This document shows positions 1 to 7,721 of a stretch of DNA of 37,728 nucleotides, one piece after another. Under the pieces are notes generated by a model. It ran no database searches. It was not told the origin of the DNA and worked only from the letters and a program-made list of their open reading frames with translations. Where the stretch lies: the NCBI GenBank assembly GCA_016932315.1, contig JAFGDD010000027.1:1-37728 (forward strand). Reading direction: 5' to 3'. Made by a program: the position numbers and the translations under genes. This DNA comes from Candidatus Woesearchaeota archaeon (lineage in GTDB: Archaea; Nanobdellota; Nanobdellia; Woesearchaeales; SM23-78). Each line of letters begins with the position of its first letter. The stretch's first letter is position 1.

Positions 1-216
1 AAGTTTTGAGCACAACTACCATCGCTCGATGTTAAAGCAACTTCATAAAGACATACCTCTCACTTTAGGGCGAGGTAGTTGATTTTATTAAATTTTAGCA
101 ACAGCCAGGCTTTTCTGCGCATCATTGGCCATCTACATAAAAAACCAGCATTCCTGCCCACAGGCTCGTGCGCAAAATTTTAGGACATTTTTTTTTAGGA
201 TACGTTTAAAATCTCC
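1..216. other. Gene-free left end
   Basis: I find no supported coding region here. Bases 13-20 (CAACTACC) are exactly complementary to 74-81 (GGTAGTTG), so a transcript could fold, and a T-rich stretch follows. A 6-base palindrome TGCGCA occurs at 115-120 and again at 169-174. This could be the end of a structured RNA or a 3' UTR cut by the window edge. No tRNA-like or C/D-box signature is convincing. Confidence 0.3.
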
Positions 217-327
217 AAAAAGCCGCCTTGGACACCCCGAGGGGCCAACCCCCGTCCAAGCAACCGCCGTGCAAGCCATTCATTAACATTCATGGCGTTG
301 CACTTGCTTGTGGTTGCGGCGGCTTTT
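217..327 (+). repeat. B element 1 (structured dispersed repeat)
   Basis: The outer stem AAAAGCCGCC (218-227) pairs perfectly with GGCGGCTTTT (318-327). Inside, TTGGAC (228-233) pairs with GTCCAA (254-259) around the core CCCC-GA-GGGG-CCAA-CCCCC (235-253). GCAACC (260-265) then pairs with GGTTGC (312-317). Further in, GTGCAA (269-274) pairs with TTGCAC (298-303) and GCCAT with ATGGC. The whole element is one multi-branch fold ending in a T-run, so it could also act as a terminator. It lies just upstream of the promoter at 356. Confidence 0.75.
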
Positions 328-355
328 GAACACAGCCACATTTTTTTTAGCAATA

Positions 356-363
356 TTTATAAA
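356..363 (+). promoter_or_regulatory. TATA box for the 431 gene
   Basis: TTTATAAA at 356-363 predicts transcription start near 388. That leaves a leader of about 40 nt carrying AAGGAG before the ATG at 431. Confidence 0.55.
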
Positions 364-430
364 GTTCAGGCATTATGATTGGCTTGGGATGGTGAGCAAG
401 AAAAAAAAAGCAGTTAAGGAGAGCCATAAC

Positions 431-643
431 ATGGCTGAGACTCATAATTCTAAGATATTCGAGAAGCAGATAAAAGACTTGTCTGAACAGGAATTAAAGG
501 AATTATTGCTCATCAGCATGTACAAGCTGGCATTGACAAGAGCCCAGCTGGAAGCAGTCACCAATATTCTCATCAAGAACAAGATGGCAACGCTGGACGA
601 GGTATGGAAGGAAACCAACGAGAACTTCAAGAACAGCGTATGA
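431..643 (+). CDS. Small helical protein of unknown function (70 aa)
   Basis: I do not recognise this protein. It is short, charged and probably all-helical: residues 8-62 contain runs such as KQIKDLSEQELKELL and LTRAQLEAVTNILIKNK, compatible with a helical hairpin or small coiled coil. It has no cysteines and no membrane segment. An in-frame start exists at 308, but it would begin inside B element 1 and before the TATA box. ATG 431 is preferred because AAGGAG lies about 8 nt upstream. The next gene has its own promoter, so this is probably a single-gene unit. Confidence 0.6.
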   Translation: MAETHNSKIFEKQIKDLSEQELKELLLISMYKLALTRAQLEAVTNILIKNKMATLDEVWKETNENFKNSV

Positions 644-665
644 ATAGATTTGTATACCAAATAAA

Positions 666-673
666 TTTATAAA
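666..673 (+). promoter_or_regulatory. TATA box for the methyltransferase
   Basis: TTTATAAA ends 24 nt before ATG 697, the spacing expected for a leaderless transcript. Confidence 0.6.
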
Positions 674-696
674 TAAACCATGTTTACTATTTTGCT

Positions 697-1437
697 ATGA
701 GTACAGAACAATATAATGAAATTGCAGATGCGTATTCGCAGATGTTCAATCCTACAAAAAAGCATGTTCTTATTCCAACTTTCAAAAAACTATTTGGCGA
801 TGTCAAAGATAAATCTGTGCTTGATCTTGCCTGCGGTGAAGGTTTCTTCACAAGGATACTTGCGGAAGCAGGAGCATCTGAAGTTGTTGGTGTAGATATC
901 TCAAAGGAACTTATATGGAAAGCTGTTAACATTGAAAAGAAAAACCCGCTCGGCATAGAATACCATGTTGAGGATGTTCTAAAGATGGATCTTGGGAAAA
1001 GATTTGACCTGGTGACAGCAGTCTACCTCTTAAACTATGCCCACACAAAAGAGGAGCTCATTGGAATGGCAAAAAAAGCACATTCCCATCTTGCAGAAAA
1101 CAGTTTCTTTTGCACAATCACTCAGAATCCTGACCTTAAGCCTATGAATTATTTTGAGTATGATAGAAGATTCACAAATGTTAATGGCAATAAGTTCCTA
1201 AAAGGAGGGGATAAAGTTAGATGTGAGATACATGAGCCGGGCAAAGCACCTTTTGAATTCTTCTGCTATATGTGGTCAAGAAAGACTTATGAGGAGTGCT
1301 TGAAGGCTGCCGGCTTCAAGGCAGTTAGCTGGGTTGATGCAATAATTTCTGATGAAGGAATCAAAGAATACGGGAGCCAATACTGGGACAAATTCAGGAA
1401 AAATCCTTCTCCAATAGGAATAATCTGTACAAAATGA
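697..1437 (+). CDS. Class I SAM-dependent methyltransferase
   Basis: The fold is a Rossmann-type methyltransferase of the UbiE/Methyltransf_25 kind. Motif I VLDLACGEGFFTRILAEAG lies at about residues 39-57, followed by the acidic strand-2 end VVGVDIS, which binds the SAM ribose. Strand 4 reads FDLVTAVYLLNYA. These features predict cytosolic methyl transfer from SAM, but the substrate cannot be told: the C-terminal half (about 130-246), which would set specificity, matches nothing I know. At 246 residues the length is normal for a single-domain enzyme. A TATA box 24 nt upstream makes it a leaderless, independent unit. Assignment to a small-molecule rather than a macromolecule methylase would be a guess. 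Confidence 0.8.
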   Translation: MSTEQYNEIADAYSQMFNPTKKHVLIPTFKKLFGDVKDKSVLDLACGEGFFTRILAEAGASEVVGVDISKELIWKAVNIEKKNPLGIEYHVEDVLKMDLGKRFDLVTAVYLLNYAHTKEELIGMAKKAHSHLAENSFFCTITQNPDLKPMNYFEYDRRFTNVNGNKFLKGGDKVRCEIHEPGKAPFEFFCYMWSRKTYEECLKAAGFKAVSWVDAIISDEGIKEYGSQYWDKFRKNPSPIGIICTK

Positions 1438-1460
1438 TTATTCGTCCAAATCCCATAATA

Positions 1461-1468
1461 TTTATAAA
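1461..1468 (+). promoter_or_regulatory. TATA box and leader of gap
   Basis: TTTATAAA at 1461-1468 is followed by a short leader carrying GAGGTGATT immediately before the ATG at 1515, a strong ribosome binding site. Unlike its leaderless neighbours, this highly used gene has a Shine-Dalgarno. Confidence 0.55.
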
Positions 1469-1514
1469 CATCACATGTTTTTGTTCTTTTAATTATTTAG
1501 TGAGGTGATTATCC

Positions 1515-2510
1515 ATGGTGAGAGTAGCGATCAATGGTTTTGGGAGGATAGGCAGAATGGTTTTCTATGCAGGCTTTGACGATCCTGGTGTTGAATGGGT
1601 GGCTTTCAATGACTTGACAGACACCAAGACATTAGCTCACCTGCTCAAGTATGATTCTGTCCACAGGCATTTCCCAGGGGAAGTCAGTTATACCAATGAC
1701 GGATTGATAGTTAATGGCAAGTTCATCAAGTGCATAGCAGAAAAAGACCCTGAGAAGCTGCCATGGGCTGCAATGAACGTTGATATTGTCGTGGAGAGCA
1801 CTGGATTGTTCACAGACAGGGCTGGTGCTGAAAAGCACTTAAAGGCAGGCGCCAAGAAGGTTTTGATAAGCGCTCCTGGCAAAGGAGGCATTGACATCAC
1901 ATTGGTTAAAGGCGTTAATGAGAAATCATATGACAAGACAAAGCACAATATCATAAGCAATGCTAGCTGCACAACCAACTGCCTAGCCCCAATAGTCAAG
2001 ATATTGCATGATAACATGGGAATTGTTCACGGGTTCATGAACACAACGCACGCTTACACCGCAGACCAAAGATTAGTGGATGCTCCTCACAAGGACTTGA
2101 GAAGGGCGAGGTCTGCTGCAGTTTCAATCATACCGACAACCACAGGAGCAGCCAAGACAGTTGGTGAAGTAATTCCTGAGCTGAAAGGCAAGCTTGATGG
2201 AGTATCCTTCAGGGTTCCTGTTCCTGACGGTAGCATTGTGGACTTTACTTGCGAATTAAAAAGGGATACGACCATTGAGGAGATTAATAACTTGTTCAAG
2301 AGCGTAGCTAATAACGAGCTCAGAGGAGTGCTTCATTACACAGAAGACCCTATTGTGTCTGTTGACATCATTCACAACCCTCACTCGTGCATATTCGACT
2401 CTGCTCTCACCAACGTCATAGATAAGAGATTCGTGAAAGTAGTAGGCTGGTATGACAATGAGTGGGGATATAGTTGCAGAATGATAGATATCCTGAAGAT
2501 ATTGTTATAA
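1515..2510 (+). CDS. gap: Glyceraldehyde-3-phosphate dehydrogenase, class I (phosphorylating)
   Basis: This enzyme converts glyceraldehyde-3-phosphate, NAD(P)+ and phosphate to 1,3-bisphosphoglycerate. The N-terminal Rossmann motif INGFGRIGRM, the active-site segment SNASCTTNCLAP (catalytic Cys in SCTTNC), THAYTADQ, the phosphate-site RRARSAA and the C-terminal NEWGYSCR are all intact, and 331 residues is full length. It is the bacterial/eukaryotic class I form rather than the archaeal class II enzyme, so horizontal acquisition in the lineage is likely. PGK follows downstream after mgtC, and TIM lies at 30 kb, completing the triose steps. A diverged copy of its last 18 codons sits at 2558-2614. 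Confidence 0.96.
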   Translation: MVRVAINGFGRIGRMVFYAGFDDPGVEWVAFNDLTDTKTLAHLLKYDSVHRHFPGEVSYTNDGLIVNGKFIKCIAEKDPEKLPWAAMNVDIVVESTGLFTDRAGAEKHLKAGAKKVLISAPGKGGIDITLVKGVNEKSYDKTKHNIISNASCTTNCLAPIVKILHDNMGIVHGFMNTTHAYTADQRLVDAPHKDLRRARSAAVSIIPTTTGAAKTVGEVIPELKGKLDGVSFRVPVPDGSIVDFTCELKRDTTIEEINNLFKSVANNELRGVLHYTEDPIVSVDIIHNPHSCIFDSALTNVIDKRFVKVVGWYDNEWGYSCRMIDILKILL

Positions 2511-2557
2511 TCAACCACATCCACTCATTGGCACTCAAAAGCCAGAGCTTTTGTTGT

Positions 2558-2614
2558 GACAACGAATGGGGTTATTCATGCAGAATGATAGATATCTTGA
2601 AAATTCTTATTTAA
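2558..2614 (+). pseudogene. Remnant of a second GAPDH 3' end
   Basis: This stretch encodes DNEWGYSCRMIDILKILI and a stop. It matches the last 18 codons of the intact gene (2454-2510) except for the final residue. By my count 13 of 57 bases differ, and nearly all changes are synonymous, including a serine codon switched from AGT to TCA. Two functional genes must therefore have diverged before one was lost. The 47 bp between them contain a perfect hairpin, CAAAAGC/GCTTTTG, at 2536-2553. Confidence 0.85.
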
Positions 2615-2671
2615 TTTTTTGCGATAATTTTTTAAACTCAAGCATATGTTTAGTTTACGGGAAGAGGCAAG

Positions 2672-3148
2672 GTGAGTCAAGCAATATTATCTTTGGAACT
2701 TAAGTTTATTATAGGATTTGTTTTCTGCTTCTTAGCAGGCTTCATGATAGGCTACGAGAGAGGCTCGCATGCAAAACCCGCGGGTGTGAGGACTCACACA
2801 ATAGTATGCCTTGGCGCCATGTTGTTCACAATGATATCTGGCATTATTGATCCGAGTTCTACTAGCAGGATAGCAGCTAACATAATAACAGGCATAGGAT
2901 TCTTGGGCGCGGGCATGATTCTCCACCACAAAGGCTCAATCTACGGCGTTACTACGGCAGCAACTATATGGATGGCTGCAGCCATAGGCATGGCAGTAGG
3001 ATTTGGCTGGTACCTTGTTAGCTTTATAGCAACCCTGCTTACATTCGTAATTCTTAAGATGCCCCACATAGGAGAGCATGGGCCTCCGAGGATGAGGTAT
3101 ACTGGTGGCGAGGAAGCAGAAAAAAAAGCCAGGAAGAAAAAGAAGTAA
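2672..3148 (+). CDS. MgtC/SapB-family membrane protein
   Basis: This is an integral membrane protein of 158 residues. Four to five hydrophobic segments are visible (about residues 9-25, 44-60, 68-85, 95-112 and 113-128). The family signature is present: the acidic/arginine motif GYERGSHAKPAGVRTH near residues 27-42 and the small-residue helices GIGFLGAGMI and TTAATIW. Family members are linked to Mg2+ limitation and, in intracellular bacteria, to inhibition of the ATP synthase; its role here is unknown. The C-terminus is a lysine-rich tail (KKARKKKK), and the larger C-terminal domain of longer MgtC proteins is absent. The start is GTG with AGAGG upstream. Confidence 0.88.
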   Translation: MSQAILSLELKFIIGFVFCFLAGFMIGYERGSHAKPAGVRTHTIVCLGAMLFTMISGIIDPSSTSRIAANIITGIGFLGAGMILHHKGSIYGVTTAATIWMAAAIGMAVGFGWYLVSFIATLLTFVILKMPHIGEHGPPRMRYTGGEEAEKKARKKKK

Positions 3149-3195
3149 TAAGGATAATGTTTTTTTCATTCTATTTATTCCAAGCATAATTTTAT

Positions 3196-3290
3196 CCAAG
3201 GAGAACTTGGCAGTTCGCTTTTGGGCTGCATTTCGACCTTAAGGCGGTCTTGGGCTTAATGCCTGCATTGGCGTTGTTGTTTTTTCCAAA
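3196..3290 (+). other. Structured intergenic region with T-run (possible terminator)
   Basis: Between mgtC and pgk there is a GC-richer island with several hairpins: CCAAG/CTTGG at 3196-3210, GACC/GGTC around 3235-3250, and GCATT/AATGC flanking it. It ends in TTGTTGTTTTTT. The segment CATTTCGACCTTAAGG near 3228-3243 recurs almost exactly, on the minus strand, in the ileS leader (24641-24657). It may be a diverged relative of the B elements without the CCCC/GGGG core. Confidence 0.4.
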
Positions 3291-3324
3291 AATTTTTTAA
3301 ACAATACTTTATTCTGGTTTGCAC

Positions 3325-4479
3325 ATGAAGACCTTAAAGGATTTCAATTTCAATGATAAGCGCGTTCTAATGAGAGCAGACCTGGATGTTCCTATTGATG
3401 AGAAGACTGGCGAGATTACTGATGATTTTAGGCTTAGGCTGGCTGTGCCGACTATTAAGCACATCCTAAAGAAGGGTGTTAAGCAGCTCATCATTATGGG
3501 TCACATGGATAGTCCTGAGGGCAAGGTGGTTGATAATTTGAAGATGGACAAGGTGGCTGCCAAGCTTATGCTACTTCTGGGTAAGAATGTTTATAAGACT
3601 AGTGATTGCGTTGACATCAATCTTTCTTCCTTGGCTACTGAGAAGATTATATTGCTGGAGAACTTAAGGTTTCATGCAGAGGAGGAGAAGAATGATGATG
3701 AGTTTGCAAAAAAGCTTGCAAGCTATGCTGATGTCTATGTTAATAATGCATTTGCTACTTGCCATCGCGCTCATGCGAGTATGCACGCTATCACAAAGTA
3801 TTTGCCTGGCTGCATTGGGTTGCAGGTTGAGAAGGAGGTTGAGAACCTGGATATTAGCAAGATGCAAAAGCCTATTGTTGCAATCCTGGGTGGTGCTAAG
3901 CTTAAGACTAAGATTCCTATGATCCAGAAGATGCTGGTGCAGGCTGATTCTGTGCTGCTTGCTGGTGCCATGATTTTTACTTTCTACTCTGCTAATGGCT
4001 TGGAGATTGGCAATAGCTTGTGCGACAATGATTACATAACTAATGCCAAGATGATGCTTAATAATGAAAAATTAATACTGCCTAAAGACATAGTCATTGC
4101 TAATGCCAGCCTTGAAACCGGCATCATGACTGTTCCTTATGACAAGATTCCAAAGGGCGTTTTGGGCTTGGATATAGGCGAGCAAAGCATTGAGCAGTTC
4201 AAGTCAGAACTCAGGGGCGCTGTAACAGTAATATGGAATGGCCCTCTTGGTTATTGTGAGAAAAAGCCTTTTGACAAGGCGACTGCAGAGATAGCGAGGT
4301 TCATGGGCGAGCTTAAGTGCCACAAGATTGCTGGTGGCGGGGACACTGCTGACATCATCCACAAGCTTGGCTATGATAAGAACTTTACTTTTATCAGTTC
4401 TGGCGGGGGGGCTTCTCTCGAGTTGTTGTCAGGCAAGGGTTTGGTTGCTTTGCAGGCTCTTGAGGAGAATGGCAAGTGA
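3325..4479 (+). CDS. pgk: Phosphoglycerate kinase
   Basis: This enzyme interconverts 1,3-bisphosphoglycerate plus ADP with 3-phosphoglycerate plus ATP. Visible landmarks are RVLMRADLDVP at the N-terminus, LENLRFHAEEE, the substrate-site segment VNNAFATCHRAHASM, GGAKLKTKIPM, WNGPLGYCE, and the nucleotide-binding IAGGGDTADII and SSGGGASLELLSG near the end. At about 385 residues it has normal PGK length. The usual HLGRP motif reads HMDSP, so a substrate-binding arginine is missing at that point. An upstream TTG (3319) is possible, but ATG 3325 lies 24 nt after the TATA-like TTTTTTAAAC and fits a leaderless start. It belongs with gap and tpiA. Confidence 0.95.
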   Translation: MKTLKDFNFNDKRVLMRADLDVPIDEKTGEITDDFRLRLAVPTIKHILKKGVKQLIIMGHMDSPEGKVVDNLKMDKVAAKLMLLLGKNVYKTSDCVDINLSSLATEKIILLENLRFHAEEEKNDDEFAKKLASYADVYVNNAFATCHRAHASMHAITKYLPGCIGLQVEKEVENLDISKMQKPIVAILGGAKLKTKIPMIQKMLVQADSVLLAGAMIFTFYSANGLEIGNSLCDNDYITNAKMMLNNEKLILPKDIVIANASLETGIMTVPYDKIPKGVLGLDIGEQSIEQFKSELRGAVTVIWNGPLGYCEKKPFDKATAEIARFMGELKCHKIAGGGDTADIIHKLGYDKNFTFISSGGGASLELLSGKGLVALQALEENGK

Positions 4480-4564
4480 TTAAAGGTTAATCTACCGAAA
4501 TTTTTTTAAATACCACCCGCTTACCTGTGTATTCATCTAGAAGTAGTCAAAAATAGTGGTTTTT

Positions 4565-5842
4565 ATGAATAGTAATTTTCTAGAGAAGCAAATTAAGGAC
4601 ATAGAAGAAGAAGGGCTCTATGATTTAGCTAGTGAACCCTCTAATAATAAATATAAGACCGGATTAAAACCCATACATGAGAAAGGCAACATCAAAGAAA
4701 ACTCATTCTATTTCCTGAAAAAAACAGCAGGTATCAAACTACTGTCAAAAGAAGAAGAGCTTGAGATAGGAAAGAAGCTGGTTGAAAACAAGCAAAAAAT
4801 ATTCAAGGCGTTAATAACCAATAATAAAACAACGCTCTACTATGTTTGTGAAGAGCTAAGAGACACAATCCAAAGAGAAAAATTTGATGAAGAGAAAGGA
4901 AGGATTTCATACATGCCGCCAGATGAGAGCAAAGCATTCCAGAAAGCATTCACCCAGCTGGAAAAGAACAAAGACTACATTAACCTGACCAGGCTTTTAA
5001 GAGAAGCAGATTTCTCATCGCAATTCTACGACAAGATGATAAAGTATAGTATAGAAAAGCTTCCAAGATTAAAGCAAAGAAAAGATTTAGCATCAATAAT
5101 ATCATTAGTTGAAGCTGACAAGGAGAAACTGATTAATCACAACCTTAGGAGCATCAGGCAGGTCTATTTCATGAAAGGATATTGGAGAATTCCTAATGTT
5201 GAAGCAGATGACCTCATGCAAGAAGGTTATCTCGGCTTGCGCAATGCAGCAGACAAATATGATTACAGGGTAGGAGGAAAGTTCATGACCATGGCAGTGT
5301 GGTGGGTAGACCAGGCTATGAGGCGAGAAATTAGCAACAACAGCAGAACCATACGCCTACCTGTCCACATTGGACAGCAAATAAGCAGCTATTTCAGAAC
5401 CAAGGTAGAACTCGCCAAGAAATTAAGCAGAGTGCCTACAGAGAAGGAGCTGGCTGAGCAGATGAACCTGAGCATTGAACAGGTAAAAAACATAACTGAA
5501 GCTGCAAAAGAGCCTATATCCACCTCTGTCCAACTGGGAGAGGATTATACAATAGAAGACATCCTATCAAAAGATGATAAGAAGAATGTCAGCATGGAGG
5601 AAAACAAAGCCACGATAGAAATGGCATTTGAAAAAGTGATAAGAGCCCTTAAGGATTCAGAATCAGTCCCAGAAAGAGAATACAAGGTTCTTGAACAAAG
5701 ATATCTGAAAGGAAAAACATTGCAGGAAGTCGGAGATTATTTAAAATTATCAAGGGAAAGAGTGAGGCAGATAGAAGCAAAATCCCTGAGAAAGGCAAGA
5801 CTGGTACTATTAAAAAAAGGATTCACGATTTCTAAATATTAA
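4565..5842 (+). CDS. Bacterial-type sigma-70 family sigma factor
   Basis: All core sigma regions are present in order, numbered from the upstream in-frame GTG (4556). Region 1.2 (about 51-85) contains KLLSKEEELEIGKKL. Sigma2 (about 190-262) contains DDLMQEGYLGL, YDYRVGGKFMTMAVWW and region 2.4 WWVDQAMRREI. Region 3.0 is RTIRLPVH (264-271), followed by sigma3 with PTEKELAEQMNLS. Sigma4 ends in the HTH LQEVGDYLKLSRERVRQIEA (389-408). The melting aromatics and the -10-recognition helix look intact, so this is not a TFB or a relic. Region 1.1 is absent. Residues 100-185 form a non-conserved region before sigma2.1. Archaeal polymerase uses TBP/TFB, so the role of this protein is unclear. It converges on rpoK. 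The start may be GTG 4556; no strong SD is seen. Confidence 0.93.
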   Translation: MNSNFLEKQIKDIEEEGLYDLASEPSNNKYKTGLKPIHEKGNIKENSFYFLKKTAGIKLLSKEEELEIGKKLVENKQKIFKALITNNKTTLYYVCEELRDTIQREKFDEEKGRISYMPPDESKAFQKAFTQLEKNKDYINLTRLLREADFSSQFYDKMIKYSIEKLPRLKQRKDLASIISLVEADKEKLINHNLRSIRQVYFMKGYWRIPNVEADDLMQEGYLGLRNAADKYDYRVGGKFMTMAVWWVDQAMRREISNNSRTIRLPVHIGQQISSYFRTKVELAKKLSRVPTEKELAEQMNLSIEQVKNITEAAKEPISTSVQLGEDYTIEDILSKDDKKNVSMEENKATIEMAFEKVIRALKDSESVPEREYKVLEQRYLKGKTLQEVGDYLKLSRERVRQIEAKSLRKARLVLLKKGFTISKY

Positions 5843-5905
5843 CAAAATAATTGAGCAATAAAAAATAATTTTATAATAAGAATTTTTATCTCTATTTATT
5901 TCTCG

Positions 5906-6136
5906 TTATCTCTCGTGAGGCTGCAGCCTCTTCACAGTTATAGGCAGAACACCTGCTTCCAGCTCAAGCTTAGCTATCTCAACAGGGTTGTAGCTTATCT
6001 CCTCGAGTTGCTTAGGCGTGAGCTTGATGAGAAAAGGAGCTCCCATGCTTATCTGCAATGCTCTTGAGCCTATTAGTCTTGCCTTTTCGTACTTGGTGAA
6101 CTCTTCATCTTTCAAGGGTTCAATGTCAACAGTCAT
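5906..6136 (-). CDS. rpoK: DNA-directed RNA polymerase subunit K (Rpb6/omega homolog)
   Basis: RpoK is the small RNA polymerase subunit that helps assemble and stabilise the large subunits. The family core is clear: TKYEKARLIGSRALQISMGAP, then PVEIAKLELEAGVLPITVKR. At 76 residues it is normal for archaea. ATG 6136 lies 2 nt after the rrp42 stop with AAGGAGG inside the end of rrp42, so the two are translated as a coupled pair; a TTG two codons earlier is less likely. It is the last gene of the exosome operon, and the sigma factor gene converges on it with a 63-bp gap. Confidence 0.94.
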   Translation of the reverse strand: MTVDIEPLKDEEFTKYEKARLIGSRALQISMGAPFLIKLTPKQLEEISYNPVEIAKLELEAGVLPITVKRLQPHER

Positions 6137-6138
6137 TT

Positions 6139-6921
6139 TCAAAGCGCCTCCTTAAGTTTCTTCCTTATCTCATGGCTCTTCCTTATGGCGAGGTCTACCA
6201 TCTCATTTATATCTTTTGTGGTCAGGCTTGCGCCTCCGCCCTTCTGCATTGCGCAGAGAGTGTCATCATCAAGAATGCTTACTGTCAATCTTGCATCGAG
6301 CACATCCTCCTCATAATCAGTAGGGTCAACTATGAGGTTGTCGCCTATCTTTAGCACAGTTACTGGTATGGGCATAGCCTCAACTGGCAGTGGCGCATCT
6401 GTCCTCTTGCCTATCACTATCTTGTCATTCTCGACTTCGAGCATCTTAGCATTCTTCAAAGCTGCAAGAGCTGCTATTCCTCCAATATCTATGAGGTTAC
6501 CGTCATGGTTAATTGGCATTACGTCAATCATCACAGTCCAAACAAGCTCTCCCTTCCTGATGCAAAGCTTCTTGGTGTCAATGGCTTTACCCTCTCTTAT
6601 ACCCCTGTCAATCACTCTTGCTACTTCGATTGAGTCAATGCCTGGAGGCCCGCTCTCAAAATTAGGATTAGACAATGGAAGCAATTCGCTGCCTACCATC
6701 ATGGTTCCTTCATCCTGAGAGTCAGGATAAGGCTCGCCTACCTGCAGCTTGACGCCTGCGATTACTTCTGTGTCGCCGCACCTAACCCATGCGCTTCCTT
6801 CTGCAGTAGCCACTACTCCTGTCTTTATCTCAATAGGCCTGTACTCTTCCTTTTTCCTTCCATCCAAGCGAACGCCTTTCTTCAGGGATTCGTTGATATG
6901 GTTTTTTAAATCCTGATTCAT
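6139..6921 (-). CDS. rrp42: Exosome complex subunit Rrp42
   Basis: Rrp42 is the non-catalytic RNase PH-like subunit that alternates with Rrp41 in the hexameric archaeal exosome ring for 3'-5' RNA phosphorolysis. Visible features are the N-terminal KKGVRLDGRKKEEYRPIEI, the strand GSAWVRCGDTEVIAGVKLQV, the Rrp42-type SNPNFESGPPG and the late PTDYEEDVLDARLTV. At about 260 residues the length is typical. An in-frame GTG lies upstream, but ATG 6921 is preferred because AAGGTGATT, the ribosome binding site shared with rrp41, immediately precedes it. It follows rrp41 after a gap of 77 bp. Confidence 0.95.
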   Translation of the reverse strand: MNQDLKNHINESLKKGVRLDGRKKEEYRPIEIKTGVVATAEGSAWVRCGDTEVIAGVKLQVGEPYPDSQDEGTMMVGSELLPLSNPNFESGPPGIDSIEVARVIDRGIREGKAIDTKKLCIRKGELVWTVMIDVMPINHDGNLIDIGGIAALAALKNAKMLEVENDKIVIGKRTDAPLPVEAMPIPVTVLKIGDNLIVDPTDYEEDVLDARLTVSILDDDTLCAMQKGGGASLTTKDINEMVDLAIRKSHEIRKKLKEAL

Positions 6922-6998
6922 AATAATCACCTTATATAATTTATTTTTTTATCATTTATTATTTTTTTTTTAATAACTTATTTAATTTTTTTATTTAA

Positions 6999-7697
6999 TT
7001 ATTTGTACCTGTCCTTCAATGCCTTTCTCTGAATATCTGCGATGTGCTTAAGCACAGGCTTAACGCTCTCAATAGCCTTGAAAAGCTCGTCCTTTGAGAC
7101 TTTGCCGTCCATTTGCAGGAGAGTAATCTCTTCTGTGCTTGGAACCATTGCAATAGGTATGTCAGCAACGTCCAAGTCGTGCAAATGCTCTTCTGGGCCA
7201 TCAAGGTCTACTGCTATTTTGTGGTCTATAACCCCGCAACTCACAGCAGCCACCATGTCTCGCATGGTAATTCCTGCGTCTGCAAGCGCAATTGAGGCTG
7301 CGCATATGCCTGCGCACCTTGAGCCTGCATCAGTCTCAGTAAGCTCGATGAAAACATCGACCACAGCATTAGGATAGTCAACCAGGTTGACAACAGGCAG
7401 GATTGCCTTAGTGGTTACCATGCTTATCTCCTTGCTCCTCCTGCTAGGGCCTGGCTTTACTCTTTCCTCTGTGCTGAAAGGCATCATGTTATAATTGCAC
7501 CTCAGCACTCCTGTCTTTGGGTCCTGGTCATGCTTTGGGTGCATCTCTCTCGGACCATAAACAGCTGCGTAAGCTGCTGTCTTTCCAATCTTGAAATAAG
7601 CGCTTCCATCAGCCTTCTTAATAACTCCTGCCTTGGCTATTATAGGCCTTGGCTCGTTAAATCCTCTTCCATTCTCTCTTTCTGTGTATTTACTCAT
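6999..7697 (-). CDS. rrp41: Exosome complex catalytic subunit Rrp41
   Basis: Rrp41 is the phosphorolytic subunit of the exosome. Support includes RPIIAKAGVIKKADGSAYFKIGKT at the start of the RNase PH fold (residues about 18-41), YGPREMHPKH, the phosphate/RNA-binding arginines in GPSRRSKEIS, LTETDAGSRCAGICAASIALADAGI, and the late segment DLDVADIPIAM with the catalytic-region aspartate. At 232 residues it is full length. The leader AAGGTGATT plus ATT ATG is nearly identical to that of rrp42, which argues for ATG 7697 over the upstream GTG. Co-transcription with rrp4 and rrp42 is expected from spacing. Confidence 0.96.
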   Translation of the reverse strand: MSKYTERENGRGFNEPRPIIAKAGVIKKADGSAYFKIGKTAAYAAVYGPREMHPKHDQDPKTGVLRCNYNMMPFSTEERVKPGPSRRSKEISMVTTKAILPVVNLVDYPNAVVDVFIELTETDAGSRCAGICAASIALADAGITMRDMVAAVSCGVIDHKIAVDLDGPEEHLHDLDVADIPIAMVPSTEEITLLQMDGKVSKDELFKAIESVKPVLKHIADIQRKALKDRYK

Positions 7698-7721
7698 AAT
7701 AATCACCTTAACTTAATTAAC

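Noticed and set aside
235-253. G-quadruplex from the GGGG/CCCC cores
   Set aside because: Each core has only one or two G-runs per strand; pairing with complementary C-runs explains them better.
308-430. Upstream extension of the first small protein from an ATG at 308
   Set aside because: It would start inside B element 1 and before the TATA box at 356-363; ATG 431 has a proper ribosome binding site.
2511-2557. A separate small gene between gap and its remnant
   Set aside because: It holds only 47 bp with a hairpin and no open frame.
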